Under the pieces are notes generated by a model, which was given only the letters and a program-made list of their open reading frames with translations, searched no databases and was not told where the DNA came from. From contig JAGUZQ010000063.1 of assembly GCA_020060765.1 (NCBI GenBank), positions 1-54,350 of the forward strand: 54,350 nucleotides of DNA, read 5' to 3'. How positions within the stretch are numbered: the stretch's first letter is position 1; each line of letters starts with the position of its first letter. This DNA comes from Planctomycetota bacterium. GTDB lineage: Bacteria > Planctomycetota > SZUA-567. The position numbers were made by a program, and so were the translations under genes. Positions 17,708 to 25,894 of the stretch are shown here, one piece after another.

Positions 17708-18226
17708 TCATTTCTCCACCCCGACTTGCGCCGGGATTCCCGCTTCGTAGGCGTGTTTGCGGCACATCATTTCGGTAACCGTATCCGCCGCTTCGCACAG
17801 TCGCGCACTTGCCCCGCGACCGGTCACGACGACGACGCAGCTTTCTGGCAGAGCGGTCAGGGTTTGCAACACTTCCTCTTCCGGCAACAGTTTCTTGTCC
17901 AGAGCGATGCAGAGTTCGTCGAGAATGTAAATATCGTGCCGGTTTTCAGCGAACTCTGCCAGAGTGGATTGCCAGCCTTCCTCTGCGGCCTGGCGATGTG
18001 GTTGCAGGGCAGGGGAACCGGCGCGGGGCAGAAAGCCTTGTCCGCACTGCGAGATGGTGAGTCCATCGATTGCAGACAGAAAGCGGAACTCCCCGACCTC
18101 CGCGTCGGATTTGACGAAGTGGCGAATCCAGACGCGCAGGCCGTGTCCCAGCGCGCGAACCGCCAGCCCCAGCGCGGCGGTGGTCTTGCCTTTTCCATTT
18201 CCAGTGAACACGAGAATTCTAGCCAT
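17708..18226 (-). CDS. cobO: Corrinoid adenosyltransferase (CobA/CobO/BtuR type)
   Basis: This 172-residue protein matches the ATP:cob(I)alamin adenosyltransferase family that makes adenosylcobalamin. A P-loop GNGKGKTTAALGLAVRALGHG sits at the N terminus (the GKGKTTAA core is diagnostic), followed by a Lys/Asp-containing VKSD segment, a Walker-B-like IYILDELCIALD, and VVVTGRGA near the end. I chose the start at 18226 because AAAGGTG lies upstream and it matches the family N terminus. No cobalamin riboswitch was recognised upstream, and no other cobalamin synthesis gene is nearby, so the protein may serve salvage. Confidence 0.9.
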   Translation of the reverse strand: MARILVFTGNGKGKTTAALGLAVRALGHGLRVWIRHFVKSDAEVGEFRFLSAIDGLTISQCGQGFLPRAGSPALQPHRQAAEEGWQSTLAEFAENRHDIYILDELCIALDKKLLPEEEVLQTLTALPESCVVVVTGRGASARLCEAADTVTEMMCRKHAYEAGIPAQVGVEK

Positions 18227-18404
18227 GCGAACACCTTTCCGATCTATCTGATCCAAGAACAGTTATCTGGTACGTTCATTTCGTTGTCGTGTCAAGGAAT
18301 ATCTGGGGGTAAATTCTGCCTGGAGATTTACGCGGTACTGGAAAAAAGCAGACAGGCGGGATTGATTTGCATATTATAGGCGTGACACAAGCACGGGGGA
18401 TAGA

Positions 18405-19667
18405 ATGGCGAAGATTCTGCTGCCTGACTGGATCAATTACGAGTGCGTCGGCTGCGGTCGCTGCTGTCGGCGGGGATTCAACATCTATTGTCCCGCCGCC
18501 GACAAGGAACGGTTGGAGAAAACCGACTGGGCTGGCAGATTCTCTCGTCTGGCAGAAAAAAAACTGTTCCCCGCCACCGGCGGCGGTTATCGTTTTGGCG
18601 TGTCGGAATCAGGCGCGTGCCTGTTTCTGGATGACGACAATCTCTGCCTGATGCACAAGGAAATCGGCTACGAAAATAAAATCCTGAACTGCCGCATGTA
18701 TCCCTTCAAACTGATCCATTCCCACGGCAAGGTGCATGTCGGCGTGCTTTTTTCCTGCCCGGCGGTTATGGAAAACCGGGGCGCACCGGTCGCTTCGCGA
18801 AAAACGCAGATCGAAAAACTGCTGGCGGAACAGGATCGGCTTTTCCCGCCGCCGCCATTCGAGGAAGAGGCTCGTTTTGACAAATCGAGAAAAATCTCTT
18901 ACCGCGATCTGCGGTTTCTGGAAGATGTCATTATCGAGGCGCTGGCGGAGGGAAAGATTTCCCTGATAAAAAAAATCGTTTTCGCCTCCGAATTGCTCGA
19001 CCGGCTGGAAGCTTGCGACGATGAAATTTTCACGGGAAAAATCTTTTACGAAACCCTGTTGCACATGCGCGAGCGAGCCTTGGACGAGGCACTTAACGGC
19101 GGCATTTCCGCGCCGAAAGTTGGGAAGCTGGAACAGGCTCTGGTCAGGCAGTTTCTGAATCTGCCCAACGCCGCCAGCCTGACGGATTTGTCTTCTTCCT
19201 CTTTCGGTAAAAGATTTTCCGCCCGGCTGCGGCGCGCAGGCATGGCGCTGGCCGGGTTGTTTTCGCCGGGAAAAATCCATACCGAACACGGCGCGGCGGA
19301 GATAATGGCGGTGCGGAAAGTCGATGCGCTTCATCTGCCGGAGGAAAGCGAGGAACTGTTGTCCCGCTATCTGCGCACGCGGTTTTTCGCGCGCATGTAT
19401 TTCGGCCGCGAAGGGCAGGGGCTGACGGTTCTTTCCGGGGCGCGGCTGACGTTGTCGCTGGCGGCGCTGGTGCTCTGGTATGCCAAGGCGGAAGCGGCGG
19501 TGCGGGGAGCGGCGGCGGTTTCGCCGGAAGATGTGAAACGCGCGGTGTTGCAGGTCGAGCATATTTTCTCGCATCTGTCCAATCTCGATTCCTCTGGTCA
19601 GGCGCTGCAACTGCTCACCCGCTCGGGCTGGCCGCGCCTGCTTCTGCTGCATGTGTTGTTGGGGTGA
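18405..19667 (+). CDS. CxxCxxCC cluster protein, FliB/YkgJ-like
   Basis: This 420-residue protein begins with a cysteine cluster, CVGCGRCCRRG at residues 15-25, and has further conserved-looking cysteines at CLF, CLMH and NCRMYPFKL. The spacing resembles the YkgJ/FliB putative metal-chelating domain (flagellin lysine N-methylase-type), which covers about residues 15-125. The remaining 300 residues are helical and unrecognised. No flagellar genes are in the window, so flagellin methylation is not implied. The stop codon is followed without a gap by the 8-bp repeat array at 19668. Confidence 0.7.
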   Translation: MAKILLPDWINYECVGCGRCCRRGFNIYCPAADKERLEKTDWAGRFSRLAEKKLFPATGGGYRFGVSESGACLFLDDDNLCLMHKEIGYENKILNCRMYPFKLIHSHGKVHVGVLFSCPAVMENRGAPVASRKTQIEKLLAEQDRLFPPPPFEEEARFDKSRKISYRDLRFLEDVIIEALAEGKISLIKKIVFASELLDRLEACDDEIFTGKIFYETLLHMRERALDEALNGGISAPKVGKLEQALVRQFLNLPNAASLTDLSSSSFGKRFSARLRRAGMALAGLFSPGKIHTEHGAAEIMAVRKVDALHLPEESEELLSRYLRTRFFARMYFGREGQGLTVLSGARLTLSLAALVLWYAKAEAAVRGAAAVSPEDVKRAVLQVEHIFSHLSNLDSSGQALQLLTRSGWPRLLLLHVLLG

Positions 19668-19799
19668 CGGGTTGTCGGGTAGACCGGTTGACGGTATGAG
19701 GTGAAATCTAGTTCCATCGCCCCCTTAAAAGGGGCGAGGGAGATTAATGCGACCACTCGACTCCTCGAATTCCCGTCTACCCGACAACCCGATCCCACA
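19668..19799. repeat. Inverted pair of 8-bp arrays abutting a stop codon
   Basis: The left arm 19668-19699 has four 8-bp units (CGGGTTGT, CGGGTAGA, CCGGTTGA, CGGTATGA). The right arm keeps an 8-bp phase from about 19750 to 19799 and includes TCTACCCG and ACAACCCG at 19776-19791, a perfect 16-bp inverse of the first two left units. The centre holds a CGCCCCCTTAAAAGGGGCG palindrome (19718-19736). The array starts on the base after the stop codon at 19667. Confidence 0.8.
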
Positions 19800-19867
19800 T
19801 TCAGCTTGACATATTTTCCAGCGTAGCGAAAATATGCCTGATTTGAAATATCACCATTGAGGAACTT

Positions 19868-20176
19868 ATGGAAAAGTTTGAACTGTCCACCGGATTGCTG
19901 AAAATAAACGAGTCGTTCATGTTCGATGACCGGCAAAGCGACGAGGAAAAGTTTCTTTCCTGCGTCGACAATCTCGTCAAGCAGTTCAAGAAAGACATCT
20001 GCATCGACCTGGTGCGGGCGGGGGGGCTATCCAGCACCATCATCGCCCTCTGCATCGCCGCCGACCGCAAGGCCAAGGACGCGGGCAAGACCCTGCATCT
20101 GCGCGTGGCCTCCCGCAACACCATGGCTATCAAGGTCAGCGGCATCGACAAACTGATCGACGTGACCCTGGTCTGA
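19868..20176 (+). CDS. STAS-domain protein (anti-sigma factor antagonist-like)
   Basis: This 102-residue single-domain protein fits the STAS fold: an N-terminal strand pair, KKDICIDLVRAGGLSSTIIA at the position of the DLS-xxxxDSSG loop, then a helix and a final KLIDVTLV. The serine pair in GGLSST may be the phosphorylatable site. STAS proteins typically sequester an anti-sigma kinase. No RsbW-like kinase gene is adjacent. The gene starts 13 bp after the ATTGAGGAAC Shine-Dalgarno region and is 13 bp upstream of thpR. Confidence 0.7.
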   Translation: MEKFELSTGLLKINESFMFDDRQSDEEKFLSCVDNLVKQFKKDICIDLVRAGGLSSTIIALCIAADRKAKDAGKTLHLRVASRNTMAIKVSGIDKLIDVTLV

Positions 20177-20189
20177 ATCTGGAATAAGT

Positions 20190-20750
20190 ATGATCCGCAC
20201 TTTTATCGGCCTGGAACTTGACGAGGGCATCCGCGGGGAACTGGGTGCGGAAATCGAAACCCTCCGGATGAACTGCCCGAAAATCAATTGGGTCAGGCCG
20301 CCAAATCTGCACGTCACCCTGAAATTTCTCGGCGCGCTTTCGGCGGACGAATTGCCTGAAACCTTCGAGGCGGTGAAAAGCGCCGCCGCCGAAGCGGAGC
20401 CGTTTTCGCTGGAGATCGAACGCCTGGGCGCGTTCCCGGCTCTGGCGCGGGCGCGCATTGTCTGGGCTGGCTGCGGAGTCGGTTCGCGGGAGACTACCCT
20501 GCTGGCGCGCGAGCTGGAAGCATCTTTCGAGGTTCTCGGTTATCCTCCGGAAAAAAAGGCCTTTACCCCGCATGTCACTATCGGTCGCGTGCGCCATCCC
20601 CGTGACGCCGATGGGCTGGAGGAACTTGTCGCCGATACGCAGAACACCTCCTACGGCATCGCCGACATCGAGGTTGTGACCTTATTCATGAGCGACCTGA
20701 AACGCGGCGGCGCGGAATACACGCCCATGTTTCGCGCGCCGCTGGGGTAA
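20190..20750 (+). CDS. thpR: RNA 2',3'-cyclic phosphodiesterase
   Basis: This 186-residue protein belongs to the 2H phosphoesterase superfamily. Both catalytic HxT motifs are present: HVTLKFLG near residue 45 and HVTIGRVR near residue 130. The opening MIRTFIGLELDE is typical of ThpR/LigT. The enzyme hydrolyses 2',3'-cyclic phosphates to 2'-phosphomonoesters. A 13-bp gap to the STAS gene suggests co-transcription. A repeat element begins 6 bp after the stop codon. Confidence 0.92.
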   Translation: MIRTFIGLELDEGIRGELGAEIETLRMNCPKINWVRPPNLHVTLKFLGALSADELPETFEAVKSAAAEAEPFSLEIERLGAFPALARARIVWAGCGVGSRETTLLARELEASFEVLGYPPEKKAFTPHVTIGRVRHPRDADGLEELVADTQNTSYGIADIEVVTLFMSDLKRGGAEYTPMFRAPLG

Positions 20751-20755
20751 AGCCG

Positions 20756-20929
20756 CAGGGCTATCGCATTAAAACAAAAAATCCCACGGTCGTCATTCCC
20801 GCGCAGGCGGGAACCCAGGCGGTGTGGCTTACGGTTCACCCACTGGATTCCCGCCTGCGCGGGAATGCCGATTCGTGTGTTTTTCTGGCAGCAAAACGCG
20901 GATTGCCGTTTAGATGCGATAGTTCTGGG
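20756..20929. mobile_element. MITE-like element with CATTCCCGC core
   Basis: The outer inverted repeats are CAGGGCTATCGCATTAAAA (20756-20774) and TTTAGATGCGATAGTTCTGG (20909-20928). Inside, GTCATTCCCGCGCAGGCGGG (from 20792) is mirrored by GCCTGCGCGGGAATG about 60 bp later, forming a long imperfect hairpin. No coding capacity. The same outer repeat occurs at 209 (inverse) and at 54254. Confidence 0.75.
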
Positions 20930-21011
20930 TAATGCCTGATTTCCCCGCGTTTCCTCTTTACATGCAGCCGCCTAACGCATAGAATCGGCAAAAGTCGTTG
21001 GGAGGAGAAAC

Positions 21012-21605
21012 ATGACCCTGAGCGCGTCCACGCTGGTTCTTAACCGCCACTGGATGCCTGTTCACGTTACCACCGTGCGCCAAGCGCTGATCCTGGCTTA
21101 CGCCGGGCGCGCGCATATTGTCTGTCCCGAAACCTATACTCCGCATACTTTTGACGACTGGCTCAACCGCGAAATCGCCGACGGAGCCAGATCCATCCAG
21201 AGCCTGCATTTCAAAATCCAGGCGCCGGAAGTGCTGGTGCTTTCGTCCTACGCCAAGGTGCCGCCGCGGGGAGTGGTGTTCAACCGCTTCAATCTGAGCC
21301 GCCGCGACGGCAATGCCTGCCAGTATTGCGGGGCGCGGCTGCCGCTGGACAAGCTTACTATCGATCATGTCGTACCCCAGAGCCGGGGCGGGGAAACCAG
21401 TTGGGAAAACTGCGTGCTGGCCTGTATGCGTTGCAACAACCGCAAGGGCAGCCGCACTCCCGCCGAGGCCAACATGAAGCTGTCCCGCCTGCCCGAGCGT
21501 CCCGACTGGTCGCCGCGCTACGCCGCCTATGCCCGCAGCAACCGTCCGGGTTCGTGGTCGCGCTTCATTCCCGCCGCGCAACTCGTCGCTTGCGAATTGA
21601 CCTGA
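21012..21605 (+). CDS. HNH endonuclease family protein
   Basis: This 197-residue protein has a C-terminal HNH domain: CQYCGARLP, then LTIDHVVPQSRGGETSWENCVLACMRCNNRKGSRTP. This gives two CxxC zinc pairs, the DH catalytic dyad and the Asn of the ENCVLAC segment. The N terminus (TLVLNRHWMPVHVTTVRQAL) is typical of stand-alone bacterial HNH proteins encoded as single genes. GGAGGAG precedes the start. The physiological substrate is unknown, and no methylase or phage gene is nearby. A DUF1015-like gene follows after 28 bp. Confidence 0.88.
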   Translation: MTLSASTLVLNRHWMPVHVTTVRQALILAYAGRAHIVCPETYTPHTFDDWLNREIADGARSIQSLHFKIQAPEVLVLSSYAKVPPRGVVFNRFNLSRRDGNACQYCGARLPLDKLTIDHVVPQSRGGETSWENCVLACMRCNNRKGSRTPAEANMKLSRLPERPDWSPRYAAYARSNRPGSWSRFIPAAQLVACELT

Positions 21606-21633
21606 GCCGGACCGGTCGCTCCGGGGAGTTTTC

Positions 21634-22506
21634 ATGCTTTTACCTTTTTGCGGCTGGCGTTACGACCCGGGCAGGATCGATCTGCGGGAAGTCCTCGCTC
21701 CTCCGGCGCGGACGCTGGACGAAAATCTCCGCCGGGAATTATATCGCCGTCATACTAAAAGTATCGTGCGCCTGACTGGCAACCGCTTTTTCGACAGCGA
21801 CGGCAGGCAGGACAACGTTCTGACCCGCGCGGCTTCCACTCTTGATTGCTGGCGCTCGGAAGGGACTTTTCTCCGCGACCGCCCGGCGTTCTATCTGTTG
21901 CGGCAGGAGTTTATGGCAGGCGGGGAAAGCTATTCGCGGGTCGGCGTCTTCTGCCGGATACTGCTGAAGGAATGGAGCGAAGCGGTTATTCCCCATGAAA
22001 TTCCGGAGCCGACGCTGGACGTGGAAATTCTGCAAAGGCTGCGCGCCTTGCGGGGGCAGATCGAACCGGTGCGCGCGGTGATCGCCGACGAAAAGCAGGC
22101 GCTGGAAAAATGCCTCGACACGATGGCCGGTTATCAACCATTGCTCAAGCTGGAACTGGAAAACCGCGTCGACTGGTTATGGGTGGTGGATCATCATGAG
22201 CAATGCCTGGAGTTGCAGTCGCTGTCGGCGGGAAAGGTGTTGCGCGTGGTCGGCGGCCACGACCTGTACGTCGCCGCGCTGGTTTACCGCAACGAGGTGC
22301 GCCAGGCGTTGAAAAACGCCGGGCAGACCCCGCCTGCGCTGGGAATGCTGGAAAGCGATTACCTGATGGCGCTGATCTGGCCGTACACGCTCCCGGTCAC
22401 GGGGAAAGAGGCGGTCGTGGACAGACCTTCGCCGGTGCCTTCTCCGGTGCCGCCGGTGATGCCGCCCGTTTCGTGGGACGGGATGGTGCTGCACCTGTTC
22501 TGGTAA
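21634..22506 (+). CDS. DUF1015-like protein, short form
   Basis: This 290-residue protein resembles the DUF1015 family: MLLPFCGWRYDPGRIDLREV opening, STLDCWRSEGTFLRDRPAFY, and a PHEI segment where the family has a conserved PHE. Usual members are about 400 residues and include a PYDV motif, which is replaced here by PPART, so this copy is shortened and divergent. The C terminus is Pro-rich (PSPVPSPVPPVMPP). The biochemical function of the family is not established. It may be co-transcribed with the HNH gene. Confidence 0.65.
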   Translation: MLLPFCGWRYDPGRIDLREVLAPPARTLDENLRRELYRRHTKSIVRLTGNRFFDSDGRQDNVLTRAASTLDCWRSEGTFLRDRPAFYLLRQEFMAGGESYSRVGVFCRILLKEWSEAVIPHEIPEPTLDVEILQRLRALRGQIEPVRAVIADEKQALEKCLDTMAGYQPLLKLELENRVDWLWVVDHHEQCLELQSLSAGKVLRVVGGHDLYVAALVYRNEVRQALKNAGQTPPALGMLESDYLMALIWPYTLPVTGKEAVVDRPSPVPSPVPPVMPPVSWDGMVLHLFW

Positions 22507-22626
22507 ATGATTGCATCCCGGTCGCAACTTGGTAAAATGTTGGTCTGTCACAATAGGCAAAAATGACTATTCGGATAAATTGCGGAACTCGAACCGAGAC
22601 TATTTGTCATAACGGAAATACCGGCA

Positions 22627-24147
22627 ATGCCTGAAACCACGCTGAATCTGAACGGAAAAATGCTGGGCGGCTATCGGATCGACAGCCAGCTTGGCGCCGG
22701 TGGCATGGGCTCGGTGTTCAAGGCGCACGATGAGGGGCTGAACCGATTCGTCGCTATCAAGGTGCTGGCGCCGGAATTGAGCGGCGACCGGAACTGCGTC
22801 GACCGCTTCCATCATGAAGCCCGCAGTATCGCCGCCCTCCGTCACCCCAATCTGATGCACATCTATTCCGTCGGCGAGGAAAGCGGCTACCACTTTTTCG
22901 CGATGGAATACATCGACGGCACCTCGTTGGGAGCGCTGATGAAGAAGGCGGGGAAAATGCAGCCGCCGGAAGCCTTCCGCTTCGCCGGGCAGATCATGAG
23001 CGCCTTGCACAAGGTTCACTGCGCCGACATCATTCACCGCGATCTGAAGCCGGGCAACGTGATGATAGATTCCGACCAGCGGGCGATCCTGGTGGACTTC
23101 GGCCTTTCCAAGGATACTGCCGCCGACATGGATCTGACCACGGCGGGCACGATCATGGGCACGCCTGATTACATGGCCCCCGAGCAGATCGAGGCGGAAA
23201 AGGTAGGCCCCTACACCGACATCTACGCGATGGGCGTGATGCTGTACGAGATGCTGTCGCAGGTGCGCCCCTTCCACCAGAAAAGCGCCATCATGACCAT
23301 GCGCGCGCATTGCGAAACCCGCCCGGAGCCGCTGACCAAGCTCTGCCCGAATCTGCCGCCGGTGCTGGCGAAAATTCTGGACAAGGCCATGGCGCGGGAA
23401 GTGGCCAAGCGTTACAAGACCATTCCCTCTTTCGCCGCCGACCTGCTGCGGGTCTGCCCTACGCCGGAGCTGACTACACTGGCGGAGGAAGCGGCGGGGC
23501 AGGAGAAGGTTAAGACCATTCTCGCGAAACATGCCGCCGCGCCAGCCACCGTCCGTGCGGCTCTGACGCCTTCGAACCAGGTTTCTTCCACCGCCCCGAC
23601 CCTGACTGGCAATACGCTTCCGCCCCAAAAATCCTCCCGTCGCACCGCGCCGTCCAAGACCAGTGACAGAAAACTGCTGCTCCAGAAAATCGGGGCAGGC
23701 TGTTTCCTCGCTTTCTGCATTTTGCTGGTGCTGGCCGCGCTTAGGAAAAAGCCGGACACGAAACCGGTGCCGGTCGCTATCGCGCCAGCCCAGCCCGCCC
23801 AACCAGCTCCGGTCAAGCCGACGCCGACTCAGCCAGTGGCGCCGGTTTCGGAAAAACCGGCTCCGACGCGCTATCGCCCCGACGGATTTACCGGCGAGAT
23901 CAAGGGCGGGGAACTGGTCAACGTGCGCATCCTGCGGCAGGACGATTCTATTGAAGACGGCATTCTGATTTCCGCCGACGCGGAAAAAGTCAAGCTCAAG
24001 CAGCGACACACTGGCAAGGATCTGGAAATTCCGCTGGCCGAGATCAAGGTGCTCTACAGGGTCGAGGAATGGCCTCGGGACAAGCGCTCCGCCCAGGACG
24101 CGCCCCATAACCGCCGCCCCGGTCTCGGACGTTTCGGCGAAAGATAA
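22627..24147 (+). CDS. Membrane Ser/Thr protein kinase
   Basis: This 506-residue protein is a eukaryote-like (Hanks-type) kinase. The kinase domain covers about residues 14-280: glycine loop GAGGMGSV, catalytic Lys in VAIKVL, HRDLKPGNVM catalytic loop near residue 136, DFGLSKD near 157, and GTPDYMAPEQ. A Ser/Thr/Pro-rich linker follows. A single membrane helix at about 356-375 (CFLAFCILLVLAAL) leads to a Pro-rich stalk and a small external beta domain (about 415-490, VNVRILRQDDSIEDG). The kinase is therefore probably cytoplasmic with an extracytoplasmic sensor or anchor. No cognate phosphatase gene is adjacent. Confidence 0.95.
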   Translation: MPETTLNLNGKMLGGYRIDSQLGAGGMGSVFKAHDEGLNRFVAIKVLAPELSGDRNCVDRFHHEARSIAALRHPNLMHIYSVGEESGYHFFAMEYIDGTSLGALMKKAGKMQPPEAFRFAGQIMSALHKVHCADIIHRDLKPGNVMIDSDQRAILVDFGLSKDTAADMDLTTAGTIMGTPDYMAPEQIEAEKVGPYTDIYAMGVMLYEMLSQVRPFHQKSAIMTMRAHCETRPEPLTKLCPNLPPVLAKILDKAMAREVAKRYKTIPSFAADLLRVCPTPELTTLAEEAAGQEKVKTILAKHAAAPATVRAALTPSNQVSSTAPTLTGNTLPPQKSSRRTAPSKTSDRKLLLQKIGAGCFLAFCILLVLAALRKKPDTKPVPVAIAPAQPAQPAPVKPTPTQPVAPVSEKPAPTRYRPDGFTGEIKGGELVNVRILRQDDSIEDGILISADAEKVKLKQRHTGKDLEIPLAEIKVLYRVEEWPRDKRSAQDAPHNRRPGLGRFGER

Positions 24148-24399
24148 CATTTCCGTACGTTCTTTCCGAAGCCTGTTGGTCCGCATTTATCCTGTATAGC
24201 GCCGACAAAACCAGGATAACCCGCGTTTTGACCGGGTGGGAGCGATGTTATCGGAATCAGCCGTGCGCCAGTAGAAGCTTTCCTGAAAATCTCCGAAAAA
24301 GACTGATTTTTCCCATCAAGAAGGGCGGAAATCACACCGATAATCAAAGGGCGAGGATGAAACAGGCTTGGCGCAGGAAGCGCTCCCGGAGGAACGGAA

Positions 24400-24729
24400 A
24401 TGGATAAACGCGAAAAGAAAAAACAGGAACTGCTGGAAGAGCTTGCCCGTCGTTTCCGCGATTCGGCCAGCACCCTGAAAAAAGTCGCCAAGCGCATCAA
24501 CGACGCGTCGGTGGCGCAGCGGGAAAACTGCCGCCGCCTTGACAGCGCGGGCGCGAGACTGCGCGAATGCGTCGGCAGCAAGACCGGGCCCCTGTCGTTC
24601 AGCTATCTGGAATATGTCGAATTCTCCACCGCCGAGGAATTCCACAAATTCCGCGTCATGCCGACAGTGACGGAAGAAGAAATAAACGCGGTGGACTGGG
24701 AGGAACTCTCCCGGCAACTGCTGTCTTAA
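24400..24729 (+). CDS. Small coiled-coil hypothetical protein
   Basis: This 109-residue protein is highly charged. The first 65 residues are predicted to be helical or coiled coil (KREKKKQELLEELARRFR onward). The last 45 contain a short aromatic segment (FSYLEYVEFS) and an acidic end. CGGAGGAACGG precedes ATG 24400 at proper spacing, and a strong terminator follows the stop, so it is a real gene. No family recognised. The 252-bp gap after the kinase gene shows no other gene. Confidence 0.65.
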   Translation: MDKREKKKQELLEELARRFRDSASTLKKVAKRINDASVAQRENCRRLDSAGARLRECVGSKTGPLSFSYLEYVEFSTAEEFHKFRVMPTVTEEEINAVDWEELSRQLLS

Positions 24730-24748
24730 AAAAGCTCTCTCTCTCCTG

Positions 24749-24786
24749 AGCCGACCCGATCTTTCCCCGGGTCGGCTTTTTTTTTA
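24749..24786 (+). terminator. Rho-independent terminator
   Basis: AGCCGACCCG (24749-24758) pairs with CGGGTCGGCT (24768-24777) around a short loop and is followed by ten T. It lies 19 bp after the stop codon of the small coiled-coil gene. Confidence 0.93.
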
Positions 24787-24884
24787 TTCTGTGATAGTCG
24801 ACGCTTTCCGGCACGCATACATTTTTGTTTCCCGGATAATTTTATCAGGTAAGATTGTCTCATAGTTTATGCGCGGAGATTGCT

Positions 24885-25709
24885 ATGGCGCGGGAAAGCG
24901 TCTGGACAGGCTTGTGGCGACCGACCGGAACTCCGTCCAAGCGTGTGGCGCTGGGGGCGCGGTCGGTCGGGCGCGCCGACATTCTGCCTGGCTGGTTCCA
25001 CGGCACCGGCCTCATCCAGTGGCATAATATCTACTGGGGGCAACGCGGAGAAGTGGCGCTGGCGGTTAACGGCAAGACCGATGTCATCCACGCCGACGAA
25101 GTCGTGGTGCATCCTCCGGGCAGCAGCATTTCCGGGGTGGAGAACCGTGTTGCCGGGGCGTACCGCTGGTTTACCCTGAACGGAAAACTGGCGGGAAATA
25201 TCCTGAAAGCGCTGGAGCTGAAGCCGCTGTGCCACCGGCGCGCGGGTCGTTGCCCGGTGGAACTGTTTGACCGGCTGGAAACCGAAATCCGAGACATTAC
25301 CGACACCGGCGAATACCGCGCCGACGCCACCGCCTATGCGATCCTGTCGCTGGCGGCAAGCGGTGGACTCGACGGGGGGGAGGACTTGGAGCTGTCGCGA
25401 GCGCGCGAGGCGCGGGAATATCTCGACGCCAATTTCCGCGACAGCCTGTTGACGGTGCAGAAACTGGCGCGGGAACTCGGGCTGCACCGTTCCCGTCTCT
25501 GCCGCTTGTTTCACCAGGTTATCGGCATCACTCCGTCGGAATACCTCCAGCGGCTGCGGCTGCGCGAGGCCATGACCCTGCTGGCGGAAAAGGATCTGAC
25601 GGTCAGACAGGTCGCGTTCGCCTGCGGTTTTTCCGACCCCGCGTATTTCTCCCGCGTCGTCCGGCAGGAAATGGGGCTTAATCCGCGCGAACTGCGCAAA
25701 GTCCTGTGA
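24885..25709 (+). CDS. AraC-family transcriptional regulator
   Basis: This 274-residue protein has an N-terminal cupin-like sensor (residues about 15-110, GTGLIQWHNIYWGQRGEVAL, EVVVHPPGSS) and a C-terminal double helix-turn-helix of AraC type. The latter shows KLARELGLHRSRLCRLFHQV, GITPSEYLQRLRLREA and QVAFACGFSDPAYFSRVVRQ. The start at 24885 has GGAG 8 nt upstream. It probably senses a carbohydrate-derived ligand. It is convergent with the next AraC gene; a MITE-like element and an 8-bp array lie between their 3' ends. Confidence 0.92.
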   Translation: MARESVWTGLWRPTGTPSKRVALGARSVGRADILPGWFHGTGLIQWHNIYWGQRGEVALAVNGKTDVIHADEVVVHPPGSSISGVENRVAGAYRWFTLNGKLAGNILKALELKPLCHRRAGRCPVELFDRLETEIRDITDTGEYRADATAYAILSLAASGGLDGGEDLELSRAREAREYLDANFRDSLLTVQKLARELGLHRSRLCRLFHQVIGITPSEYLQRLRLREAMTLLAEKDLTVRQVAFACGFSDPAYFSRVVRQEMGLNPRELRKVL

Positions 25710-25738
25710 GCCGGAACAGGAGGCCTGCTCTTAAAAGC

Positions 25739-25846
25739 CAATGCGGTTTAGTTAAGGAAAAACTTGTACTGTCATTCCCGCCTTCGCGGGAATGACGACC
25801 GTAAGGTTTTTTCTGAAAATAGAACGATTTGTCCTAAACCGTATTG
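25739..25846. mobile_element. 108-bp MITE-like element, near-complete copy
   Basis: The termini are CAATGCGGTTTAG and CTAAACCGTATTG, 13-bp inverted repeats with one mismatch. The centre is GTCATTCCCGCC...GCGGGAATGAC (25771-25796). Near-identical 11-bp sequences CTCTTAAAAGC and CTCCTAAAAGC flank the element on both sides and may be a target-site duplication. It has no coding capacity. Confidence 0.75.
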
Positions 25847-25854
25847 CTCCTAAA

Positions 25855-25894
25855 AGCCAATGCGCCAATCGTCTATTCAGCCAATCGCCCGCTC
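25855..25894. repeat. Single-arm 8-bp array running into an AraC gene end
   Basis: Five 8-bp units read AGCCAATG, CGCCAATC, GTCTATTC, AGCCAATC, GCCCGCTC. The array reaches the first bases of the stop codon of the minus-strand AraC gene (25893-25895). The MITE lies just outside it. No inverse arm was found nearby. Confidence 0.6.

Noticed and set aside
18227..18404. Cobalamin riboswitch upstream of cobO
   Set aside because: I could not find a B12-box-like sequence or the expected conserved hairpins in this short gap.
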